64,000 bases of DNA, from NCBI GenBank assembly GCA_963930775.1, contig OZ005704.1:558001-622000 (forward strand). The letters run 5' to 3'. The position numbers and the translations under genes are program-made. The notes under the pieces were generated by a model. It worked only from the letters and a program-made list of their open reading frames with translations, was not told where the DNA came from and made no database searches. Shown here piece after piece: positions 49,301-59,031 of the stretch. The DNA is from Cliona cf. orientalis (Eukaryota; Porifera; Demospongiae; Clionaida; Clionaidae). Numbering within the stretch: the stretch's first letter is position 1; each line of letters opens with the position of its first letter.

Positions 49301-50280
49301 CCTTCGTGAGACGTTAGCCGAATACACCTGTGTGGGAACCATTGGCCTTTCAAACTCGGGAAAATCTCATCTTGTCAACACACTGTTTGATGTTCAGGTA
49401 AAGCATTGGCCTCGTACTGAGGCCCTTCATAAATTTATATATAATATATAGCTTAGTGACATTGGTAATATGCATTGCTTTTTGTTCATAACATTCTTGT
49501 GTACTCCGTATATTTATTTTCTTAACTTGCAGGCACATGTTGGAACCACAGAAAAGAAACGTACAGTTGTGCCGTTTCTCTACAATATGGATGGTCGTAT
49601 TGATAAGCTAGACGTTATCGATTTCCCAGGGGTTGATGACGTGAACACTGTGCCCGAAGTGACAAAGCTATTGGTCAACCTTGCTCAAGTTGTCATTTTT
49701 GTAGTAGACTACAGGTAAGTATTCACTCCCCTTTCAAGCTTCATAGTCCTAAAATTATATAATATTATTATATTATTTTTTACTTAGTCTTCCTTTGTGC
49801 ATGTATTGTATTAGGAATATCAGAAGCAAGATATCAGTTGAATGGATAAAACAGCTAGGAAACGAAGATGTCCAGTTACTTGTGTGTTTGACCCATGCCG
49901 ACATACTATATTCAGAATTGAAGAGAGAACTGCAAGATTCAGACACCACCAACTTGAAGGACAGAATTGGATACGAGCTCGCTGTAAGTATGGGATATTA
50001 GTTTATGAATTGGCGCTAATGCTAGTTTTTTACAATATTATAGCTAACAATAGATAACATGGAGAAGGTGGTACATCATCCTTCTCGAACGATCAAGTAC
50101 TATTGCTTTGACCTACCAAGCAATGACAAGAATTTGACCTTTCAGGCCCTGAGGGAAGCTGGAATATACTCCCCTAAGGATGTTGGCGATTGGCTAGTGG
50201 AGACATTTGATCAAAAACTTGCTCAGCGCAAACTTGCTGAAAAGCTGAGTAAGTACCTAAACAGTCGTTCCATGTCCTAA
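43370..50280 (+). CDS. Gene C: CARD-like/helical/lipase-3/beta/GTPase protein
   Basis: Twelve exons: 43370-43673, 44069-44113, 44182-44781, 44845-44925, 45537-45826, 45904-45969, 46611-46883, 46946-47332, 47655-49397, 49533-49714, 49815-49983, 50044-50280; the frame stays open for 1458 residues. Order: CARD-like (about 8-98), linker, helical domain (120-205), lipase-3-like hydrolase (240-460) with IYVAFRSK, nucleophile elbow GFSYGG (344-349) and NKQDKVPGVLHYF; a linker; the beta domain (about 560-680; VIVLEGNNLWFCHK); a long mostly helical region with no family I recognise (683-1240); then a P-loop GTPase with GLSNSGKS (about 1246-1253), DFPGVDD (about 1293) and G4-type THAD (about 1351). An intron splits the P loop from switch I. 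Start could be the second ATG at 43376. A cytosolic immune or cell-death role is inference. Confidence 0.85.
46029..46276. mobile_element. MITE-like element in intron 6 of gene C
   Basis: About 247 bp bounded by AGGCCACTCCAATATGATT and its exact inverse copy AATCATATTGGAGTGGCCT. The match continues inward (TGTTTCCC near the left end, GGGGAAACA near the right end), and both arms carry CCGCCCGC words. It looks like a non-autonomous DNA transposon. Target-site copies are not clear. Confidence 0.8.
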
Positions 50281-50465
50281 TGATAATATTACATAAAAAA
50301 GTTAACATTCACAGTACTATCAAGAATATACTCTTGGTACTATGTTATAGTTGCACATTTACAAGGTTGTATATTCTGTGTTAGTATAAGATATACTCGT
50401 GGTTCTATTGCCATGGAATCATAAGTTATTGAATAAAATTAATTTTTGTGTCTTAAGTTTGTTTT

Positions 50466-50607
50466 GTACTGGTGAGTGTCCATGGTCCCCCACAGAGGCA
50501 GCTGTTGGTCCAGGCTGTCCTCCACTGCTGCACAGGGTGACCTCCACCAACACTCAAAGACAGCTGCTCAGACTGGAGACCCTCAGACGCCAAAGTCCAA
50601 CTACGAC
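50466..50607 (-). other. Coding-like block, possible orphan exon (downstream)
   Basis: On the minus strand this block follows an acceptor-like TTATAATATGCAG and is GC-richer than its surroundings. One frame reads CRSWTLASEGLQSEQLSL and stays open to about 50453. It does not join in the open frame to the candidate exon at 50835-51070: phase-0 joining gives an immediate stop. It may be a decayed gene piece or non-coding. Confidence 0.2.
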
Positions 50608-50834
50608 ACCTGCATATTATAATATAATAAGAGTGTGACAAAAGGAAGGTATTTAACACAATAGGAGGAGGAAACCCCTGGTATGTGGCTGCATAGCAGA
50701 ATCAAAGCCTGACTAATCATTGAGAGCAAGCACCACATAGTAAGATTTCTGATGGACAAGTCCTCTTGTTTTTGGCAAGGATTTTTTTTCTCATTTTAGC
50801 TTTGTATATTGACAGAAAAAGCTCACCAGCTTAC

Positions 50835-51070
50835 CTGCTGCATTGCTTTAGTTTTGCATGTGTTCTGCACCAAAGCCTTGGACAGGGCCCCTCCGTGAAG
50901 AACATCCTTCTGCCCCTCGATGAAGCAGTCCCTCCAGGGGGGAGAGAGGCCTTCGGGGACCACCAGGGTCAGGGGGGAATAGGGGTCCGGGGAGCAATAT
51001 TTAGACTTTACGTGGGGTCTGATTCGAGGGGCCATGCCATGCTGAAAGGACTCGGGGAGGGTGGCTGCTG
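50835..51070 (-). other. Coding-like block, possible orphan exon (upstream)
   Basis: The minus strand reads a protein-like segment containing HGMAPRIRPHVKSKY, SPLTLVVPEGLSPPW and GGALSKALVQNTCK, ending in a good donor (CAGCAG followed by GTAAGC at 50834). Composition is unlike the AT-rich spacer. I do not recognise a family. It may be an exon of a small gene on the opposite strand or a relic. Confidence 0.28.
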
Positions 51071-51210
51071 ACAGACCACATCCTGATACATGTTCATAAC
51101 CACATTACCAGTCACGATAACCGAAATAATAGCTAATGGCTCCCTTTGTAGCTCAGTATTCCATGGAATCAACTACAGATGTGAGTAGCAAAGTAAATTG
51201 ATGGCTGATA

Positions 51211-51625
51211 ACTGATGTGACCACATATATATAGACAAATCTTATCTGAAAGTTACTTGGAGTGGGATCCAGATAAACACATGCCTGCTGCTGGAGCTGT
51301 GGAGAAGGTTGGGCGTATTGGTATGCTGATCCCTACTCTGGCAAGGATAGAACTTCAGATTCACCCAAATGAACACATTCTAGTGCTGGAGGGGGAGAAT
51401 CTTTGGTTCTGCTACGAACTTCAGCTTGGGGATTACAGCAACATGGTTGATATCGATACCAACTTCCAGAATGTGACACAACGTATGATCCGATTTAATT
51501 TCCCTCCCAACGAGAGACTGCTAGGTCTTGCAGCTGAAGATTTGGTGAAGATAACTCTTACCAGTCAATTTGCAAATCCTATTCGACAGAATATGAATAT
51601 TCAAGTGATGCAGATGACAGTTTGA
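51211..51625 (+). pseudogene. Gene D: isolated copy of the last exon of gene A
   Basis: From about 51211 the DNA closely follows the last exon of gene A (GAATTT-type beta domain, LVLEGENLWFCYEL ... QFANPIRQN) up to a stop TGA at 51623-51625. The frame is intact over about 120 codons, but the splice acceptor present in A is missing and no lipase, CARD or GTPase exons lie upstream. Nucleotide similarity to A is far higher than between the full-length paralogues, so the copy is recent. It is a non-processed fragment; transcription is not excluded. Confidence 0.72.
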
Positions 51626-51924
51626 GATCTTTCTACAGCATACAGAACACCTTAGGGCAGCCATTAAATGCAATAATATAATATTATTATTATTGATCAA
51701 CAACTTTTCCCGCTCTCCTGCTCTCTATCTAGCTGTTTCTTTTATCTTAGCCTATTCCTTGTTGTGGTCAATTAGCAGTCATTTCCAGAGCTAGAGGAGG
51801 AGCTGGGCTGCGTCAGCGTTTTGGGAAATAAAAGGCGTGTTCACTGTTTGAATGTGGGTGTACCATGCACCCTATAAGGCAGCGTATATGAAGACGGTAC
51901 CTAGTATTTAAACTCAATCGAAAG
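51626..51924 (+). promoter_or_regulatory. Spacer and promoter upstream of gene E
   Basis: About 300 bp with GGGCTGCGTCAGCG near 51806-51819 and no other recognisable element. It separates fragment D from gene E, as similar spacers separate A from B and F from G. Confidence 0.3.
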
Positions 51925-54900
51925 ATGGACGGACAGCAGGAAGAATTTTGTCCCGAAGGGCAAGCTGCACACAGAGCGATCAAGTCATACTTCTCGAAGC
52001 TGGTAATAGCTATCATGAGAGAGAGTATTCCGGATACCCTATACTCAATTGGCGTTCTTGGCGATGAAGCGATGGACACGCTTCTAGATCGGACCCAAAC
52101 CGACAAGCAGAAGGGAAGGATATTTGTTCGAGAAGTACAAAACGCAGTACATATCGATCCAAAATGCTTCTTCAAGTTTTGTGACATTCTTACAGAGGAA
52201 AAATTGTCCAAGGATCTATCTCAAGATCTCAGGAGTAAGCCAGACTCTAGCTTCTAGACAATCGCTTTATAGTACCACCTCATATGATTAAAATTTAATA
52301 TTAAATTTGACTGTAGGTAAATATGATGAGTACTTGAAAGAAGAAAAGGCAAAATCTGAATCAAATCAAGATCGTGAAGGTGTGTGGCCTGAATGTACAT
52401 AAATAGCCTTGTCCCCAGGCCACTCCCATGTTTTCAATCAATGAAAAACCTGGGGACAAGGCTGATGATGGCTAGTATGGTCAAAATTAATGGTAAACCA
52501 TGATGGTAAACCATGATGGTAATCATTATAATAACACAGGTTTGAGTGGAGAATTTCAGCTACTAATGAGTGACCTCGACGTATTCGGTCGTCAGCTTAC
52601 AAGAGGAGTCAGCTCCAACAGTGATAACATTTTTCAGTGCATCAAAGACTCCATCCATCATGCAATTGACAGTGTGCTGAAAGCAGGTGAAGAGGTTGAA
52701 ACTGTTCGAGAGCAGATGTGGTCACTGTGTTACAAACATTTCAAGGTGCCAACGGATCTCTGTAAATGGGCACTGAATGAAGTCGACGCTGTGAACAAGG
52801 CTCTTCTACCTTCAGAACCTTCAGCTCCTGTCGAGCCAATTGCTCCTACTGCTCCAAGCAAGGATCAACCATCGCTTTTTTCCAAAGATACCCTCCACCA
52901 TGCAGGACTCTGTTGCCAAGCGGTTAGTACTTGCAATGCCGGGACCTTCATGAAATTCTTCGACAACCAAGTTACTAACCATCTCCTACAAGAGGTGTCC
53001 ATGTCTATTTCATCAGAAAAGAAGAACGTCGATCGTTATATCATTGCCAAGCAAGGCAATGTTATCTACGTGGCGTTTGAGAGTGAACCAACGCTCTCAC
53101 AGTGGATGGATAGTATGTATACCTCCTTTGAAGATGGTGAGTATTATAATATTATGTACTAGTTTGTGTCATTGTATTGTGTGCATATGTGCATGTATGT
53201 ATGATAATATCCATTGGCACATAGGTCTACATCAGCAGATGAATCGCATCCCTCTCAAATTCTTTGTTGAGCAATTAGGAGACCAAAAAAGGATTGTTTT
53301 TACCGGTGAGCTATTTATTAGTCAAAACAAAGACTATTCTCATACCAGGAGCGCATGATAAATCATACTATTAAAAGCCTGCCACCCCTAATTAGTTCTC
53401 AAGACTATAACCTCAGCCTTTTGTGTGTCTAAATAGGCACTGTAGGTGGGGTTGTTCCCCTAGTATAGATAAGGGATCCATGTGGAGGGTGGACTTTTAT
53501 CTTTTATGATACACTGTTACAGGGTTTTCATTTGGAGGAATGCTTGCTTGTTGCGTAGCTGCCAATCTTTGGGAAGAGACCTACGTCAGCATCGACACGC
53601 TACAGAAGAATGTCATTTGCATCACTTATGGGCAGCCAATGATCAACATTCCCTTTGTTCAGGAAGCTATCAGACACTTTCCACAGCTTCGCAACACTAT
53701 CCACTTAATCTATGACAAGGAGGATACATTCCCACTCGTGTTTCGGTACTTCAACATCGGCTGTATCCACTATAAGGGCACAGGAGTACCAGTGAAAGGT
53801 GTGAAGGCTCTGACTGCTGGAAAAAGCACAGTTTCTGAGCCTCCATTGGTTAAAGAGGTTAGATATAATATCTTGTATATATCTTTAGTCTCTGTATTCA
53901 TCATACACGCAATTGATATTCATTTATAGGCTTTTCAAGCTCTATTCCCGAAGAAATTTCTTGGTAGTTTATCTACCCTTCATGAGGTACTTTACATTCA
54001 CCATTTATATTGCTATCAATGAATTGATGCTAAAAATTACCATTTTTAGCAATTGTATTCCAACTCGGTGACCAGTCAACCACATGTACAATCGATCGAG
54101 TTTGCCCTCAGCAGCCTGAAAGAAACTCTTAGAGAGGTCATTCCTCACGAGGATGTGGAGAGAAATGTCTTGCTTGGTGAGCACTATCTCATTTCTTCCG
54201 AGGAGCATCAAGGGCTTGTGTGGAATAAAATAACCAAGGCAATAGGAGCTCAGGCATTAGGAGCATTGACCGTTGCAGCTGCCGAAAAATTGGAAATTTC
54301 TGCTTTTAAGAAGGTTAATATATATGATTAAATGATGTAAGCATTCTAAATTCATGATTGTTTACTCTATAGCATTCTGCTATTGAATATCGTCACAAGA
54401 TCTTCAGAAGTCATCTGGAGAAGCAGCCCAAGTATGAGATCCCTGGTCCTTCCAAGGACGTCAGGGAGATAAGCTCCCTAAAACCGGACGTGAAAGCTGT
54501 TGAACTGCACAAGTATCATAGCGAAGTTGTCATCACCCTGGAAGGAGAGAATTTATGGTTTTGCCACGCCGTTAGGCTTGGCGATACAGAGATCACAATT
54601 CCCGAGACATTGTCACGTCGTTCACTTACGTTCAATCTCTATGCTAGCGAAAAAACCGAGAAGCTAATGAAACGCAATGCATCGGTGAAGATAACTCTCC
54701 TGAGTCACTTTGCCAATCCAATCAGGAGAAATATTAAGGTCGATCAGGTAAGTCATTGTATAGAGTGAAGCCCTTTACCACCAAAGGAGTAGATGGAGGG
54801 GGGATTGCACTTTCATGGGGGGGGGGGGGGGGGGATCCACCTAGGCCTCCTGCCATGCACTGCTTTGCCATAGACTGATCATGTATCCCCCCCCACCACC

Positions 54901-57600
54901 ACTTTAAAACTCATGTCTATGCCCCATTTTAAATGGTATTCACCACTGTAGGAACCACACAACTATTCCCTGAGGCAGATTCAGCTGGCTAAGCACACAC
55001 CGACTGAGGTGATTCAGCTCGCTTTTTGGAGTGCCTTGCTTGAGCAGTATTCGCCACGTGCTGCTAAACATGATCAGGAAGCACCATCACAACGAATGGC
55101 CGCCGTCATCCATTTTTTGGAAGAAGCAGTGAAAGTGGTTCCCATTGAAAGTATCCTCTTCGCAATCTCTCATTCAGATTATGATGCCGGTGTCAAGTGT
55201 GCTGAAGCTCTTCTTGCCTGCCGACAGCAGTTACCCAGATCCGTAATGATGACCACCGGAGCTCTAACAGCCATTGCTCGAATGCGTACTGGATTACATG
55301 GGTCAGACATCGACAAGTATACTGACCTAGCAATGAAGAAGCTTGCAGCTTATTCTGGCTGTACAACAGGATTGTCTACTATTGAAGCTGTGAGCAGTGA
55401 TAAACTGAGATTTGGGTTTATACCTGCACTTGAGTATGTGACACATCTAAAATGCCCAGTACCCATGCCAGTTCATTCATATGCTGAAGCTGCTGCACGT
55501 AGAAACGTACCCCATTCATCTCGCCAACCATGGTCTGCTCCAATTGCAAGAATGGCTGATCTCAATCTTGAGATTGTTGTCCCATTCCTTAGCCCACAAA
55601 GTCATAATATGGATATTGACTTAAAGCCAGATCCATCAAGAGTTACCAATCCTTGCATTGCAGATAGACTGGATGAGTATTTACTCAAAACAACCAAGGG
55701 GCCAGTGGTACCAAATCGATTTATATGCGATCACAATATTGAGCATCTCTACCCAGTAAGTACGCACAGACGGCACACCTTATATGCTGTTATACTTCAG
55801 TCCCCTCTGGAAGTTTTACGTTCTGCACGTGAAAAGATAGCATCTTTTCTCAAAGATTCTCAGGAGGACCTTGATTCAAGTGCGCAGAGTACGCAGTCTA
55901 GTAACGAACAAATGCTTGCCCTCGTGCGGGAAATCAAAGAAGACAACCTAAGAATCTGTGCCGCTCTTCTTGGAGCTTTCATGGAGCAACAAATTCGCAT
56001 TCCACTTATAAAAACTGAAGATTTGGATACTGCAAATCTGCTTTCGGAAAAATCTTCACCGGTTGCCATGGGTGTCTGGGCACTATTTAGTGTGAGCTAT
56101 GAAGAGCTTGTTGCAAAGCTGAATTTATTGAAGGGTAACCCTCTCTTTGTCGAGATAGCTGGCTACATATCGGGAGTGCTGAGCGATGATTTTAAGAAGC
56201 CATCAAAGAAAACGAGCAACTACAACGGCAAGCTACAGTTCCTACTGCAAGGGATCAAGAAGAAGAAGACCGTTTCTTGTAGTGGCCAGTACATCAGCTA
56301 TTCACTGGAACACCAACTATGCCAAAATCTCAAGTTTGAGAAATCAACTTCCGTCAAGACGCTGATCCGTGATTGGGACGAAATCTTCAAGGAAGATGCT
56401 CTTTCCCTTGTTGCAAGATCCCATCGACCTTTGATTGCTCGTTGGCTGAAATGGGCAGTGCTGATCCATGATCTTCGTGAAGCATTAGCCAAATATACCT
56501 GCATAGGTGTGATAGGGCTAGTGAACTCAGGAAAATCACAGTTGGTCTCCAAGCTCTTTGGAGTTGAGGTATAGACGCTAGCAGATATATTTTGTAGAGG
56601 GGGGGGGGGTGAATTCTAGTATGTGGTAGCGTAGAATGCTCCTCCAGGAAGAGTTTGAAATTTATAGCCGCTGAGACTGTTTCTGAGACCACATAATTAG
56701 TTACCACAATCTACAATAATAGTTTAATACTTGCAATTTTCTGGGGTGGGGGGAGGGATTCCAGGGTGCCCAACCTCTGTATTACTCCTTGTGTTTGTAT
56801 GGTGTTGTACATGCATGTATTTCTGTTAGTTGTTCATAGTAACTATTGGTTTAGGCTGCAGTGGGTACTACTGAAAGAAAAAGGACGACGGTGCCTCTGC
56901 TGTACAATTTGGACGGCAAAGTTGATGGTTTGGACATCATTGATTTCCCTGGTGTTGATGATGAGGACCACAGTATCCCTGAGTTGGCACAGCTATTGCT
57001 TGGCCTTGTCCAAGTAGTAGTCTTAGTAGTTGAATATGGGTAAGATTTGTGTTAGCTAACTATGCAAGAGGATATTACGGTAATTATTAATTTTCTTTGA
57101 GAGTGTACATGACACCATGTTTATTCTCTTTCAGCCGGATATCAACGAAACCAGCCAAGAAATTGCTTGAATCTCTTCTAAAAGAGGAAACTGTCCCTGT
57201 TTTGGTGTGTTTAACACACGTGGATAGGCTCTATGTGGAGCATATTGACAAAGATGTCGATAATAACTGTACCCCACTGCCTACTGAATTCAAGAAGCGT
57301 GTAATTGGTCATGAACTGATGGTAAGACTGTACTCTGAATGTTAGCTTCAGATAATGATAATGATGTACTCTTTGCAGTGTAAAGAGGACGATATTGGGT
57401 ACCATCACTCATGCAAAATTGGCTTCTACTGCTTTAATCTACCTGCTGATTCCAGAGCTCTGTTTAGCATGGAAGATCTGAAGAAGGTTGGCATCGGCAG
57501 TCTCCAAGATGTTGGTGATCAATTGGTGGACATTTTTCGTAACAAGCTCAAACTGACAGATATAGCTTCCAGGCTAGACCAGTTTGTGCATCCTGTATAG
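51925..57600 (+). CDS. Gene E: CARD-like/helical/lipase-3/beta/GTPase protein, paralogue of gene C
   Basis: Twelve exons: 51925-52234, 52317-52379, 52540-53136, 53225-53305, 53523-53857, 53930-53986, 54050-54313, 54373-54747, 54952-56568, 56855-57039, 57135-57321, 57379-57600; the frame stays open for 1430 residues. Exon number and phases match gene C, but the protein is clearly diverged. CARD-like domain about 10-100; longer linker exon (21 codons, not 15); helical domain ending CKWALNEVD; lipase-3-like part with IYVAFESE, GFSFGG (about 350-355) and DKEDTFPLVFRYF; beta domain (VITLEGENLWFCHAV ... SHFANPIRRN); long helical region; GTPase with GLVNSGKS (about 1216-1223), DFPGVDD (about 1263) and THVD (about 1322). 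All key P-loop residues are present. It is the oldest split in the cluster by sequence divergence. Confidence 0.85.
52405..52463. repeat. Perfect 15-bp inverted repeat in intron 2 of gene E
   Basis: AGCCTTGTCCCCAGG (52405-52419) and its exact inverse CCTGGGGACAAGGCT (52449-52463) flank a 29-bp loop. Just downstream, a 15-bp unit containing ATGGTAAACCATG is tandemly repeated near 52489-52520. It could be a small foldback element or an intronic hairpin. Confidence 0.75.
54817..54834. repeat. G18 run in intron 8 of gene E
   Basis: A pure G run on the sense strand within a G/C-rich intron segment. Potential G-quadruplex former; exact length may vary with assembly. Confidence 0.75.
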
Positions 57601-57769
57601 ATGGTTAGCTTATAAGTCAGTTTATTCTGCAGTTTACTCATGCTAAGAAATTACTAGACGTAGTACCACACTAAATATTTTTTTTTAAGTGCACGCGTAC
57701 ATGCATGAGTGTACATGTGGTGGTTGGGGGTATGAGGGGGTGCGTATACATAGCCCGTAGCCTGAAGAC

Positions 57770-58197
57770 TTACTTGCAGCATGATGTGACCACGTATGGA
57801 AGAATCTTGTCTGAAAGTTACTTGGAGCGGGAGCCAGATAGACACATGCCTGCTACTGGAGCTGTGGAGAAGGTTGGGCGTATTGGCATGCTGATCCCTA
57901 CTCTGGCAAGGATAGAACTTCAGATTCACCCAAGTGAACACGTTCTAGTGCTGGAGTACGCTGGAGGGGGAGAATCTTTGGTTCTGCCATAAACTTCAGC
58001 TTGGGGATTACAGCAACATGGTCGATATCGATACTAACTTCCAGAATGTGACACAATGTAGAATCCGATTTAATTTCCCTCCAAATGAGAGACTGCTAGG
58101 TCTTGCTGCTGAAGGTTTAGTGAAAGTTACCCTCCACAGCCATTTTACACGTGCAATTCCAGTTCGACACAATATTCAAGTTGTGCACCTGCACTGA
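57770..58197 (+). pseudogene. Gene F: frameshifted copy of the last exon of gene A
   Basis: Starts with the intron end and acceptor of gene A (CTTGCAG then CATGATGTG) and follows its last exon almost base for base. At about 57959-57968 ten bases (TACGCTGGAG) are inserted, a short tandem duplication of the preceding CTGGAG, which shifts the frame within the LVLEG motif. After the break the original frame resumes through the beta domain to a stop at 58197, whose end is diverged. No upstream exons of the family exist. A decayed fragment, recently copied. Confidence 0.85.
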
Positions 58198-58525
58198 GAA
58201 ATAATATTATTATAATAATTATTATACATAATATTATTATGCAAGTCCTCCACTGTCAATAAGATACACTGGGTAATATATAATCGCTTGCTCATAAGTC
58301 CACTGGTCAGTATTAGGTGAATAATAGCCTCAGATGATAAATTTGTGATATGATATAATAGCTAGCAATTATAATAATATTATTTAAGCTGGCTATAATA
58401 ATAGAATTTTATAATCAAATCAGGTACCGCATAGCGCATGTGCATGCACGTACATAATAATAGGCGGAGATTCCCCTGGCCGGTAAACGCCCATTAAATT
58501 TGCTAACCCTTCATTTCTGGCCAAG
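58198..58525 (+). promoter_or_regulatory. Spacer and promoter upstream of gene G
   Basis: AT-rich (TAATATTAT runs) followed by a GCGCATGTGCATGC patch near 58435-58448, about 80 bp before the start of gene G. No gene seen. Confidence 0.35.
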
Positions 58526-58994
58526 ATGGAAGAATACGAGCGTAGGGTTGCGAGTGAAGCTGCTCGTGAAATTGTCAGAAAGTATTCCGTCGAGCTATGT
58601 TCCTGTCTCTTGAATCAGGATATTCCTATTCGACTCTATGCCGATCGCTTGATGGATCAAGTAACGTTTGAAAAGTACGTGAATCGTGCCATTGACCTGG
58701 CCGACTCCGAAAAGGCGCAATTGATCTTATTGGATGTTCAAAGAAGTGTTACTCGGGATGTTGAAGGCATAAACAAACTTTGCTCGATTCTTCGCCAGCC
58801 AGAAGATAAAGAATTGTCCGATCTTGCTACAGCGATAAAAGGTAGATAGCTAGATACTAAGCTACCAATGATGATGGCTTAGCTAGCCGCAGCTACTGAG
58901 CTCAGTACTAGTACTGAAGCTCAAGCATTCAAGTTTCTTCATGCCCATTGAGGAACTAGCTCAGAACTCCTTTCCACCTTGGAATACATGATGG

Positions 58995-59031
<37 letters not shown>

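Larger units (their letters stand above)
50281..51210. other. Spacer between genes C and D
   Basis: About 930 bp. It contains no CARD, lipase or kinase sequence. The middle holds GC-richer coding-like blocks on the minus strand (50466-50607 and 50835-51070), described separately; the rest is AT-rich and featureless. Confidence 0.5.
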
